Source of the DNA: Methyloversatilis discipulorum
GTDB lineage: Bacteria > Pseudomonadota > Gammaproteobacteria > Burkholderiales > Rhodocyclaceae
Assembly (NCBI RefSeq): GCF_018780585.1
Contig: NZ_JADMJL010000049.1
Location: 1 to 60,669 of the forward strand
Length of the DNA: 60,669 nt
Direction of reading: 5' to 3'
Both the position numbers and the translations under genes were made by a program. Of this stretch, positions 44,954-53,191 are shown piece by piece. The notes under the pieces were generated by a model. The model had not been told where the DNA came from. It did not search any database and saw nothing but the letters and a program-made list of their open reading frames with translations. The stretch's first letter is position 1. Each line of letters opens with the position of its first letter.

Positions 44954-46885
44954 TCACTCCCCGGCCGGCAGCTTCAGGATGAACACGGTACCGCCGCCGT
45001 CGGCGGATTCGAACCACAGCCGGCCGCGGTGCAGTTCGACGATGGAGCGGCAGATGTTGAGACCCATGCCCATGCCGTCCGGCTTGGTGGTGAAGAAGGG
45101 GGCGAACAGCTTGTCCGCCACTTCAGGCGGGATGCCGCTGCCGCTGTCGCGCACCGACACCTGCACGCCTTCGGCGTCGGCGCTGGTCTGTATCAGCAGT
45201 CGGCGTCGTTCCAGCGGGCAGGCGGCCATCGCGTCCATACCGTTGCGGATCAGGTTCAGCAAGACCTGTTCGATCATGACGCGATCGGCGCTGACCGCGG
45301 GCAGGGCGCCGGCCAGCGAGCTGGAAATGCGGATGTCGCGCTTGCGCGCATCCGCCTCGATCAGGCCCAGCGCTTCCTCGACCACGTCGTTCAGAGAACA
45401 GGCGACGCGCTTCGGCTCGGAGCGGCGGACGAATTCGTGCACGCGGCGGATGATGGTGCCGGCGCGGCGCGCCTGCGCGTTCATTTTCGCCAGCGGCTCC
45501 TTCAGGTCGGCCAGCGAGCCGCTGCCGTTATCGACCATGTTGAGGCAGGCCGTGCTGTAGCTGGCGATGGCCGACAGTGGCTGGTTCAGTTCGTGTGCCA
45601 GCGTCGATGCCATTTCGCCCATGGTGATCAGGCGGCCGGTGAACTGCAGCTTTTCCTGCTGCTGCCGGTACAGCTCCTCGGCCTGCTTGCGCTCCGTGAT
45701 GTCGAGTACCGAGCTCATCCAGCCGACGTGACGGCCGTCGGCGTCGACCAGCGGCGCCTCCGAAATGAGCACGTCGAAGCGCTCCCCATTGCGGCGGATG
45801 AACTTCAGTTCCAGCGCTTCGTGCGAAGTCGCGCCGCCGGCCAGAATGCCGTCGTGCAGCGCGCGGATGTGTTCGGCCTCTTCCGGAGCCCAGTAGGGCA
45901 TGGGTGGGCGCATCGCCATCAGTTCCTCGGCGCTCCAGCCGACCATGCGACAGAAGGCCGGGTTCACGTGGGTGATGCGGCCGCTCAGGTCGCGCGCGCG
46001 CAGACCGATGCTGAGCGAATTTTCCATCGCTGAACGGAAGGTGTGTTCCTCGCGCAGCGCCTGTTCCGCTTCGAGCCTGCGCACCAGGTGGCGACGCAGC
46101 GCCCACAGACTCCACAGCATCGTGAACGCCAGACCGACGATGGTGACCACCAGCAGCGCCGGCAATAGACGGGTTTCGCTGCGGTAGGCGGTGACACGCA
46201 GCCGCAGGCCGTGGCCGGGTGGGTCGAACACCAGCGCGTAATTCATTTCGTCATGTTCGGCCGCCACTTTGGACTTGCTGGCCAGCACCGCTTCGGTGTT
46301 GTCGATCACGTCCAGCTTGTAGCGCTCGGCGAACCACCAGGGCACCGATTGCGACAGCATCTGTTCGATCGAGTAGGTGCCGCGCATCCAGCCCTGACCA
46401 CCCCCGAGCGGCACCAGCACGTCGAAATGCACGTCGCCGTCGGCGGTCGCGTAGGGCGGCAGGTAGGCGGCGCGGCCGAGCTGCTCCGCCAGCCGCGCCG
46501 GGCCGGACAGATCCGGATCTTCGCCGTCGATGTGCGCGAGGGTATCGACGCGCAGCAGACCGTGGCCGTTGGCGATCATGTTGCGCTGGCGTGCCTCGAT
46601 CACCCGCGCATCGAGCCGGCCGTCGGCCGCCTCGCGCCCGATCTGCGCCATCTGCTCGGCATTGCGGTCGAGATGGAAGCGCAGGTCCTGCTCCATCCAC
46701 AGCACGTCGTTGATCATCGTCGCGCGCTGCTCGTCCAGATCGTTGCGGTGCAGCCACCACACCAGCGTGCCGATGGCCAGCAGGAAGAGCGCGATGGCGA
46801 TGCGCGGCACCATCCAGTACCAGCCCGGTGCTGCGACAGGGGTTGCGCGAGGACGGAATGTGGACACGAACGAAGGACTGTTCAT
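44954..46885 (-). CDS. Membrane sensor histidine kinase with PAS domain, DctS-like
   Basis: A 643-residue kinase. TM1 (MVPRIAIALFLLAIGTLVWW) is followed by a large periplasmic sensor (about 50-245), TM2 (LPALLVVTIVGLAFTMLWSL) and a cytoplasmic PAS-PAC domain (about 285-405, FRSAMENSLSIGLRARDLSG). HisKA follows with the phospho-His in STLAHELNQPLSAIASYS, and HATPase has VRDSGSGIPPEVADKLFAPF and GMGLNICRSIVELH. The layout is that of DctS/DctB-type dicarboxylate sensors. No clear ribosome site precedes ATG 46885; a later start at about residue 25 would still keep TM1. Confidence 0.9.
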   Translation of the reverse strand: MNSPSFVSTFRPRATPVAAPGWYWMVPRIAIALFLLAIGTLVWWLHRNDLDEQRATMINDVLWMEQDLRFHLDRNAEQMAQIGREAADGRLDARVIEARQRNMIANGHGLLRVDTLAHIDGEDPDLSGPARLAEQLGRAAYLPPYATADGDVHFDVLVPLGGGQGWMRGTYSIEQMLSQSVPWWFAERYKLDVIDNTEAVLASKSKVAAEHDEMNYALVFDPPGHGLRLRVTAYRSETRLLPALLVVTIVGLAFTMLWSLWALRRHLVRRLEAEQALREEHTFRSAMENSLSIGLRARDLSGRITHVNPAFCRMVGWSAEELMAMRPPMPYWAPEEAEHIRALHDGILAGGATSHEALELKFIRRNGERFDVLISEAPLVDADGRHVGWMSSVLDITERKQAEELYRQQQEKLQFTGRLITMGEMASTLAHELNQPLSAIASYSTACLNMVDNGSGSLADLKEPLAKMNAQARRAGTIIRRVHEFVRRSEPKRVACSLNDVVEEALGLIEADARKRDIRISSSLAGALPAVSADRVMIEQVLLNLIRNGMDAMAACPLERRRLLIQTSADAEGVQVSVRDSGSGIPPEVADKLFAPFFTTKPDGMGMGLNICRSIVELHRGRLWFESADGGGTVFILKLPAGE

Positions 46886-47179
46886 CTGGGACTGGGGCCC
46901 TGGTGGTGCAGACGGCGCCGACAGGTATCAGAAGCAATCATACGTTCATGGCAGCGGCTGCTGATGTCGGATATCCACAGTGCGCGGCCGCTGGATGGGG
47001 CGGGAAAAATTCCCGTAGATCCGCGGTTTCTCGCGGTATGTGAACAATAAAAAAATGCGTCCGGGCGACCTAAAGTCCATGGGCGTTCAGACCGTTAGCC
47101 TGAACGTGGCCACAGTGTCAATTACATATGTAACAAGGCCCGGCCCGTCAATGTCTGCCATGCGAAACGGGAGAGTGAG
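46886..47179. other. Divergent intergenic region before the chemosensory operon
   Basis: These 294 bases separate the DctS-like kinase from the chemosensory genes. The right half holds the candidate sigma-28 promoter and an AT-rich tract (aataaaaaaatg, about 47047). No gene with coding bias is visible. Confidence 0.5.
47071..47098 (+). promoter_or_regulatory. Candidate sigma-28 (FliA) promoter
   Basis: TAAAGTCC (47071-47078) and ACCGTTAG (47091-47098) compare with TAAAGTTT and GCCGATAA. The spacer is 12 bases, one more than the consensus 11. It is 82 bases before the first chemosensory gene. Chemotaxis operons are commonly FliA-dependent. Confidence 0.4.
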
Positions 47180-48331
47180 TTGAACAGAACGATAGTCAGC
47201 GTGACCCACACGGTGGTCGCAACGCTGGTCGGAGCCTGGGCGGTTGCGCCGATCGAAATGCCTCTCTGGGTGCGTCTGACGGTCGGCATCGCCGCGGGCT
47301 GCGGTCTCCTGTGGTCAATGATCGTGCTCGGTCGCCGCGATGTGGTCGCACCCGCTGCGGTCGCCCAGCGAGCACCGGAACCCGATCCGCTTGCGCAAGC
47401 CCTGCACGGCAGTCTGGTACTGGTGTCGTCCGAGGCGGCGCCGATCTGGAAGCGACAGATCAACGGCGTGCGCAAGCAGGCCGAGGTGGCCATCGGCGAG
47501 CTGATCCAGCGCTTCTCCGGTCTCGTATCCAAGCTCGACGCGGCCGTTGCAGCCTCGTCCGGAGCGGGATCGTCGGCTGCGCAAGGCGGTGTGGATACCG
47601 TACTCAAGACTTCCCAGACGCAGCTTACCCAGGTGCTGGACAGCATGTCCGGCGCGCTCACAGACAAGAATCTCGTGCTCGCGCAGATACGCGAACTGGC
47701 CAGTTACGCAGACGATCTGCGCGGCATGGCAACCTCGGTGCAGCAGGTTGCCGACCAGACCAATCTGCTTGCCCTCAACGCCGCCATCGAAGCCGCCCGC
47801 GCCGGCGAGGCCGGTCGCGGCTTTGCCGTCGTGGCCGACGAGGTGCGCAAGCTGTCGACGGCGTCGGGCGATACCGGCAAGAAGATCGCCGAGAAGGCGA
47901 AGCTGGTCAGCGACGCCATCCTGGCGTCTGCTCGTCTGGTCGAGAGCTCGACCAGCCGCGACATCGAATCCTTCAAGGTTTCCGAAGCCAGCATCCAGGG
48001 GGTGCTCGGCGATTTCTCCGGGCTGCTCGACGTGCTGGCCGCGTCCAACGCCGAACTGCGCCGCCAGGCAGAAGGCATCCAGCACGAGATCGCTGAAACC
48101 CTGCCGCACCTGCAGTTCCAGGATCGCATCGACCAGGTACTCGCCCACGTCTGCGAAAGCCTGGACGAACTGGAGCAGCAGGTGGCCGCCATCCCCGCCG
48201 ATCAGGCGCCCGACTTGCGGCCGCTGGTCGCCAACCTCGAACGCAGCTACACCACGCCCGAAGAGCGCGGCAATCACGGCGGCTCGGGTGGTGCGTCCAG
48301 CACGGCCAGCGACGATCTCGTTTTCTTTTGA
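47180..48331 (+). CDS. MCP-like signalling protein with a CheZ-like C-terminal motif
   Basis: A 383-residue membrane protein. Two N-terminal hydrophobic helices (about 10-50) form a hairpin without a periplasmic domain, and no HAMP domain is seen. A chemoreceptor signalling tip is complete (192-225: [18 protein letters not shown] then [14 protein letters not shown]). The region 300-335 contains [17 protein letters not shown]; Asp 315 and Gln 319 are spaced like the catalytic Asp/Gln of the phosphatase CheZ (QDLTGQ). It may bind CheA and also dephosphorylate the CheY encoded 13 bases downstream. TTG 47180 with gggaga is the only plausible start. No separate cheZ is found in the cluster. Confidence 0.83.
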   Translation: MNRTIVSVTHTVVATLVGAWAVAPIEMPLWVRLTVGIAAGCGLLWSMIVLGRRDVVAPAAVAQRAPEPDPLAQALHGSLVLVSSEAAPIWKRQINGVRKQAEVAIGELIQRFSGLVSKLDAAVAASSGAGSSAAQGGVDTVLKTSQTQLTQVLDSMSGALTDKNLVLAQIRELASYADDLRGMATSVQQVADQTNLLALNAAIEAARAGEAGRGFAVVADEVRKLSTASGDTGKKIAEKAKLVSDAILASARLVESSTSRDIESFKVSEASIQGVLGDFSGLLDVLAASNAELRRQAEGIQHEIAETLPHLQFQDRIDQVLAHVCESLDELEQQVAAIPADQAPDLRPLVANLERSYTTPEERGNHGGSGGASSTASDDLVFF

Positions 48332-48344
48332 GGAGTAGTGACAC

Positions 48345-48713
48345 ATGGCAAAGACAATCATGGTCGTGGATGACTCGTCGTCATTGCGCCAGGTGGTCAG
48401 CATCGCGCTGAAGGGCGCGGGCTATGACGTATTCGAGGCCTGCGACGGCAAGGACGCGCTGTCCAAGCTCACCGGCCAGAAGGTGCACCTCGTGGTAAGC
48501 GACGTGAATATGCCGAACATGGACGGCATCACCTTCGTCAAGGAAATGCGCAAGCTGCCGGCCTACAAGTTCACGCCGGTCATCATGCTGACCACCGAGA
48601 ACCAGGAGTCGAAGAAGGCCGAAGGCCAGGCGGCCGGCGCCAAGGCGTGGATGGTGAAGCCGTTCAAGCCGGACCAGATGCTGATGGCCGTGTCCAAGCT
48701 CTGCCTGCCCTGA
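48345..48713 (+). CDS. cheY: Single-domain response regulator, CheY-type
   Basis: A 122-residue stand-alone receiver. Acidic pocket and phospho-Asp: IMVVDDSSSLRQV and LVVSDVNMPNMDG; Thr in VIMLTTENQESKKAEGQAAG and switch Lys in AWMVKPFKPDQM. No output domain, so it signals by protein contact, to the flagellar switch or another target. It lies between the MCP-like/CheZ-motif gene and the STAS gene in the CheA operon. Confidence 0.95.
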   Translation: MAKTIMVVDDSSSLRQVVSIALKGAGYDVFEACDGKDALSKLTGQKVHLVVSDVNMPNMDGITFVKEMRKLPAYKFTPVIMLTTENQESKKAEGQAAGAKAWMVKPFKPDQMLMAVSKLCLP

Positions 48714-48733
48714 AGCGAAGCGGAGCCGACGAC

Positions 48734-49057
48734 ATGGAAATCGAACGCACCGACGACGGTGACGTGACCGAACTTAAGGTGGTCGGCGAACTGACCATAT
48801 ACGGTGCTGCAGAAGCCTACGGCTTCCTGACGCGTGCGCTGTCGGAACGGCGCGATCTGCGCGTCAATCTTGCGCAGGTCAGCGAGGTGGACAGCAGCGG
48901 CGTGCAGTTGCTGCTGGCAGCCAAACGGGCGGCCGAGAAGCAGGGGCACAGTTTCGAACTGGTGGCGCACAGCGAAGCCATGCTCGAAGTGATGGAACTG
49001 CTGCAGTTGAGCCACGTGTTCGGCGACCCGCTGGTGATGCCGGCGCAGGCTGCCTGA
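48734..49057 (+). CDS. STAS-domain protein (anti-anti-sigma-factor type)
   Basis: A 107-residue single STAS domain. The conserved motif SEVDSSGVQLLLAAKRAAEK carries the Ser that is phosphorylated in SpoIIAA-type proteins. In chemosensory operons STAS proteins may interact with the CheA/CheY branch or with partner kinases; no anti-sigma kinase gene is seen here. Start ATG 48734 follows cggagccgacgac. It is followed closely by cheA. Confidence 0.92.
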   Translation: MEIERTDDGDVTELKVVGELTIYGAAEAYGFLTRALSERRDLRVNLAQVSEVDSSGVQLLLAAKRAAEKQGHSFELVAHSEAMLEVMELLQLSHVFGDPLVMPAQAA

Positions 49058-49077
49058 ACAGGACGAGGAATTCACCG

Positions 49078-51333
49078 ATGAATCTCGAACCCGCCCTCGA
49101 GGCCTTCTTCGCCGAAGCGGACGAACTGCTGACGCGGATGGAGGAATCCCTGCTGCAGCTTGAAAGCGAGCCGGACAACGACGAACTGATCAACGATATC
49201 TTCCGCGCGGCGCACACCATCAAGGGTACGGCGGGTGTGTTCGGATTCGACGATGTCGTTCATTTCACGCACGAGGTCGAAAGCGTGCTCGACCGCGTCC
49301 GCGACGGCCAGATGCAGGTCAGCAATGACGTGATCGGCCTGCTTCTGCGCAACAAGGACCATATCGGCGCGCTGGTGCGCGCGGTGGCCGAAAAGCGCGA
49401 ACTCGACGCCGCCCAGCGCGCAGAAGGCGAAGCGCAGATGGCGGCCCTGCTTGCCTTGCTTGGCAAGCAGCCGGACAAGCCCGCCGCGACAGCCGTGGTC
49501 GCTGCTTCGGCGGATGTCAGCCGCAGCGAGTCGGCTGTTTCCGACAGTTGCGCGAACGAGAACTGGCATCTGTCGATCCGCTTTGGGGCCGACGTGCTGC
49601 GTGGCGGCATGGATCCGCTGTCCTTCATAAGGTATCTGTGCACGCTGGGTGAAATCGTTCACCTCGACACCCTGTTCGACGCGCTGCCTCAGTGGCTGCA
49701 GCTTGACCCGGAGTCCTGCTACCTCGGCTTCGAGATCGACTTCCGCAGCGAGGCATCGAAGGCGGAAATCGAGGGCGTGTTCGAGTTCGTTCGCGACGAA
49801 TGCGTGCTTCACATCATTCCGCCGCGCTCGCAGATTTCCGAGTACATCAGCGTTCTGCGTGCGCTGCCCGAGGACGAGCTGAAGCTGGGCGAGATGCTCG
49901 TGCTCAGCGGCGCGCTGACCCGCGCCGAACTCGATCGCGGCCTGTCGCTGCAGTCGGAAGCGGCGTCCGCTGTCAGCGCTGAAGGTGATGGCGGACCGTC
50001 GGCAGCACCGCCGCAGCTGGGCGAGATACTGATCGAGAGCGGAGCGGTGGGCGCCGGCGTGGTCGACGCTGCGCTCGTCAAGCAGAAGCAGGTCAAGGAC
50101 ACCAAGGCGCAGGAAGCCCGTTCGCTGCGCATCGACGCGGACAAGCTCGATCAGCTGATCGAACTGGTCGGCGAACTGGTGGTGGCCAGCGCCGGCGTGC
50201 AGAACGTTGCGCAGATGCTTGCCCAGGCTCAACTCACGGAAGCGAGCGAAGTACTTACGCGTCTGGTCGAGGAGGTGCGCGACCAGGCGCTGTCGCTGCG
50301 CATGGTGCAGATCGGCGCCACCTTCCAGCGCTTCCAGCGCGTCGTGCGCGACGTCAGTCGCGAGCTGGGCAAGGACATCGAGCTGCAGATCAGCGGCGGC
50401 GAGACCGATCTGGACAAGACCGTGGTGGAGCGCATCGGCGATCCGCTGATGCATCTGGTCCGCAACTCGATGGACCACGGCATCGAAGCCACCGAGGTCC
50501 GTCTTGCCGCCGGCAAGCCGGCGCGCGCCAAGGTCATGCTGAACGCCTATCACGAGGCAGGCAGCATCGTGATCGACGTGGCCGACGACGGCGGCGGCCT
50601 GAACCGTCAGAAGATCCTGCGCAAGGCGATCGAGCGCGGGCTGGTGGCCGAGGACGCCCAGCTCAGCGAGCGCGAGATCGACCGTCTGATCTTTGCCCCC
50701 GGTTTTTCAACTGCCGACCAGGTGAGCAATCTTTCGGGCCGCGGCGTCGGCATGGACGTGGTCCGCCGTGACATCGAAGCGCTGCGCGGCACGGTCGATA
50801 TCGATACCGAGCCGGGTAAGGGCACGCGCATCCGGATCCGGCTGCCGCTCACGCTGGCCATCATCGATGGCTTCCGCGTCGGCATCGACAAGGCGAGCTT
50901 CGTGCTGCCGGTCGACATGATCGTCGAGTGCGTCGAACTGGCCGGCTCGATCCGCGATGCCGCCCGTAGCCGAGGCTATCTGGACATGCGTGGCGAAGTG
51001 CTGCCGCTGCTCTGGCTGCGCGAGGTTTTCGATATCGACAGTCCGGCCCCCGAGCGACGCGAGAACGTGGTGGTCGTCCACTTCGGGCAAACCAAGGCCG
51101 GCATCGTCGTCGATCAACTGATGGGCGAACACCAGACCGTCATCCGCCCGCTCGGCAAGCTGTTCAGCGCACTGCGCGGAGTCAGCGGCTCGACCATTCT
51201 CGGCAGCGGTGAGATTGCGCTCATCCTCGATGTCGCGGGGCTGATGAAGATGGCCGGCAGTACCGGCATGACCGCGGCGGGCATCACTGAAATGCAGGGG
51301 CAGAACTCGCGGGAGATGAGCGCGCCGAGCTGA
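49078..51333 (+). CDS. cheA: Chemotaxis histidine kinase CheA
   Basis: A 751-residue kinase. P1 with phospho-His 46 is in IFRAAHTIKGTAGVFGFDD. A long divergent region (about 130-350) holds a P2-like domain, LSIRFGADVLRGGMDPLSFI, in which CheY/CheB could dock. P3 dimerisation follows (IELVGELVVASAGVQNVAQM). P4 ATPase has the N box LVRNSMDHGIEATEV, ADDGGGLNRQKI and SGRGVGMDVV, and P5 is a CheW-like regulator domain (IDGFRVGIDKASFVLPV). It phosphorylates the CheY and CheB encoded in the same cluster. Confidence 0.96.
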   Translation: MNLEPALEAFFAEADELLTRMEESLLQLESEPDNDELINDIFRAAHTIKGTAGVFGFDDVVHFTHEVESVLDRVRDGQMQVSNDVIGLLLRNKDHIGALVRAVAEKRELDAAQRAEGEAQMAALLALLGKQPDKPAATAVVAASADVSRSESAVSDSCANENWHLSIRFGADVLRGGMDPLSFIRYLCTLGEIVHLDTLFDALPQWLQLDPESCYLGFEIDFRSEASKAEIEGVFEFVRDECVLHIIPPRSQISEYISVLRALPEDELKLGEMLVLSGALTRAELDRGLSLQSEAASAVSAEGDGGPSAAPPQLGEILIESGAVGAGVVDAALVKQKQVKDTKAQEARSLRIDADKLDQLIELVGELVVASAGVQNVAQMLAQAQLTEASEVLTRLVEEVRDQALSLRMVQIGATFQRFQRVVRDVSRELGKDIELQISGGETDLDKTVVERIGDPLMHLVRNSMDHGIEATEVRLAAGKPARAKVMLNAYHEAGSIVIDVADDGGGLNRQKILRKAIERGLVAEDAQLSEREIDRLIFAPGFSTADQVSNLSGRGVGMDVVRRDIEALRGTVDIDTEPGKGTRIRIRLPLTLAIIDGFRVGIDKASFVLPVDMIVECVELAGSIRDAARSRGYLDMRGEVLPLLWLREVFDIDSPAPERRENVVVVHFGQTKAGIVVDQLMGEHQTVIRPLGKLFSALRGVSGSTILGSGEIALILDVAGLMKMAGSTGMTAAGITEMQGQNSREMSAPS

Positions 51334-51480
51334 CGGCGCCAGACCGCAGGTGTAATGCATACGTGGTGGAGCCTTGCAGGTCGGGGGTGAAGCCGAAATG
51401 GATTTTTTCGGACCTGGCTTTGCCGGACTCTTGGAGCTCCAGGCCGATTCTGAATGCTGTCGAAGGAAGGAGTAGTAGCC

Positions 51481-53103
51481 ATGTTGTCCAACATGAAGAT
51501 CGGGATCCGACTGATTCTCGCGTTTGTCGCTCTGGTGATCATCACCGCTGTTGTGGGTTGGGTCGGAATCTCGAACTCCGGAAAGATCAACGCGCTGGCG
51601 GATGATCTTTACTACAAGGAGTTGCTTGGCCTCTCGTACATCAAGGAGGCAAACATCAACCTCATCTACATCGGCCGCGCCCGGGGCAATGCCCTGCTCG
51701 CCGATACGAAGGAGGAGCGTGAGCGGCATCTGGCCGCCATCGACAAGTACTCCGCGGCGATTCAGGACTATGTGCAGAAGTCGAAGGACCTGTTCGTCAC
51801 CGACGAGGCCAAGCGGCTCTTCTCCGTGTTCGATTCGACGTGGACGGCCTATCAGCAGGAGATGCAGCGCGCTACGACGCTGATCCGCACGCAGGACCTT
51901 GCGCACAAGGATGCGGTGCTGACCGAGACCCTCGACAACGTCCGGAAGAATGCGAACGTTCTCGATGACACGCTGACCGCGCTCACCAAGTCGAAGGAGG
52001 CGCGCGCCCTGCAGGCGTCGAATGAGACGACCCAGATCTACGAGAGCGGTCGCACGACCATGATCATATTGATCATCGGCGGCATGATCGTTGGCATTGC
52101 CCTGGGCCTTCTGATCAGCCGCAGCGTGACCAAGCCGCTGGGCGTCGCGGTCGATGTCGCCAACCGTCTTTCAGAAGGCGATCTGACCATGTCCATCGAC
52201 GCGACGTCGAAAGATGAAACCGGTCAGTTGCTGCAGGCGATGAAGAATATGGTGGTCAAGCTTGAATCCGTCGTGTCCGAGGTGAACGGCGGAGCCAACG
52301 GTCTTGCGAGCGCGTCGGAAGAGGTGTCGGCGACGGCACAGTCGCTGAGCCAGGGGGCGAGCGAGCAGTCGGCGGGTGTCGAGGAGACGTCGGCGTCGAT
52401 CGAACAGATGTCGGCATCGGTGAACCAGAACAGCGAGAACGCACGGGTGACCGACGGCATTGCGACGCAGGCCTCGCGCGAAGCGGCCGAGGGCGGTGAA
52501 GCGGTGAAGCAGACGGTGGAAGCGATGCGCAAGATTGCCGAGCGCATTTCGATCATCGACGACATTGCCTACCAGACGAATCTGCTGGCGCTGAACGCGG
52601 CGATCGAAGCGGCGCGTGCGGGCAGTCACGGTCGGGGCTTTGCGGTGGTGGCGACGGAAGTGCGCAAGCTGGCGGAGCGCTCGCAGGTTGCGGCGCAGGA
52701 GATCGGCGGTGTGGCGAACGAGTCGCTGAAGGTTGCGGCGCGAGCGGGCGAGGTGCTGCAGCAGCTGGTGCCGTCGATCCAGAGGACGTCGGATCTGGTG
52801 CAGGAGATCTCGGCGGCGTCGGGCGAGCAGGCGAGTGGCGTGTCGCAGATCAACAGCGCGATGAGTCAGCTGAGCCAGACGGTGCAGCAGACGGCATCGG
52901 CGTCGGAAGAACTGGCGGCGACGGCAGAAGAGATGAGCGGCCAGGCGCAGCAACTGCAGCAGGCGATGGCCTTCTTCCGCCTGCGCGACAACGCATCGGC
53001 GCAGACCCTGTCGTCGCGTCGGACGACGGTCCGGTCGTCTTCGGCACGCATCGGCATGGCGTCGTCGGAAATGCCTGCGGAGGCGGATTTCGCCCGATTC
53101 TGA
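51481..53103 (+). CDS. Methyl-accepting chemotaxis protein, 4HB type
   Basis: A 540-residue chemoreceptor. TM1 ([20 protein letters not shown]) and TM2 ([20 protein letters not shown]) flank a four-helix-bundle periplasmic domain (about 35-190), then HAMP ([20 protein letters not shown]). The signalling domain tip is [20 protein letters not shown]. The start ATG 51481 has GGAAGGAG at good spacing. The C-terminus ends ADFARF, similar to the SDFTRF end of the next receptor. A 571-bp part of the signalling domain is identical at DNA level to the next gene. Confidence 0.95.
   Translation: MLSNMKIGIRLILAFVALVIITAVVGWVGISNSGKINALADDLYYKELLGLSYIKEANINLIYIGRARGNALLADTKEERERHLAAIDKYSAAIQDYVQKSKDLFVTDEAKRLFSVFDSTWTAYQQEMQRATTLIRTQDLAHKDAVLTETLDNVRKNANVLDDTLTALTKSKEARALQASNETTQIYESGRTTMIILIIGGMIVGIALGLLISRSVTKPLGVAVDVANRLSEGDLTMSIDATSKDETGQLLQAMKNMVVKLESVVSEVNGGANGLASASEEVSATAQSLSQGASEQSAGVEETSASIEQMSASVNQNSENARVTDGIATQASREAAEGGEAVKQTVEAMRKIAERISIIDDIAYQTNLLALNAAIEAARAGSHGRGFAVVATEVRKLAERSQVAAQEIGGVANESLKVAARAGEVLQQLVPSIQRTSDLVQEISAASGEQASGVSQINSAMSQLSQTVQQTASASEELAATAEEMSGQAQQLQQAMAFFRLRDNASAQTLSSRRTTVRSSSARIGMASSEMPAEADFARF
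52294..52864 (+). repeat. 571-bp perfect direct repeat, copy 1 (MCP signalling domain)
   Basis: Identical base for base to 54704-55274 (offset 2410). It covers the adaptation helices and hairpin tip of the chemoreceptor. Flanks diverge abruptly: upstream at once, downstream with scattered differences to about 52980. Confidence 0.95.
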
Positions 53104-53118
53104 TTGTTTTCAAAGCTT

Positions 53119-53143
53119 GCCGTCGCGCAGCGATCGCGACGGC
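53119..53143. other. Intercistronic hairpin between the two chemoreceptor genes
   Basis: gccgtcgcg / cgcgacggc, a perfect 9-bp stem with a 7-base loop, 16 bases after the first receptor's stop. No T tract follows, so it more likely protects or processes mRNA than terminates it. Confidence 0.45.
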
Positions 53144-53191
53144 GGATGGTCTGGCTCGTTCATCGCTTCGAATGGATCGGAGAACTGGATA

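Noticed and set aside
51334-51480. Sigma-28 promoter before the first chemoreceptor
   Set aside because: A GCCGATTC -10-like string is present but no TAAA-type -35 box lies 11 bases upstream.
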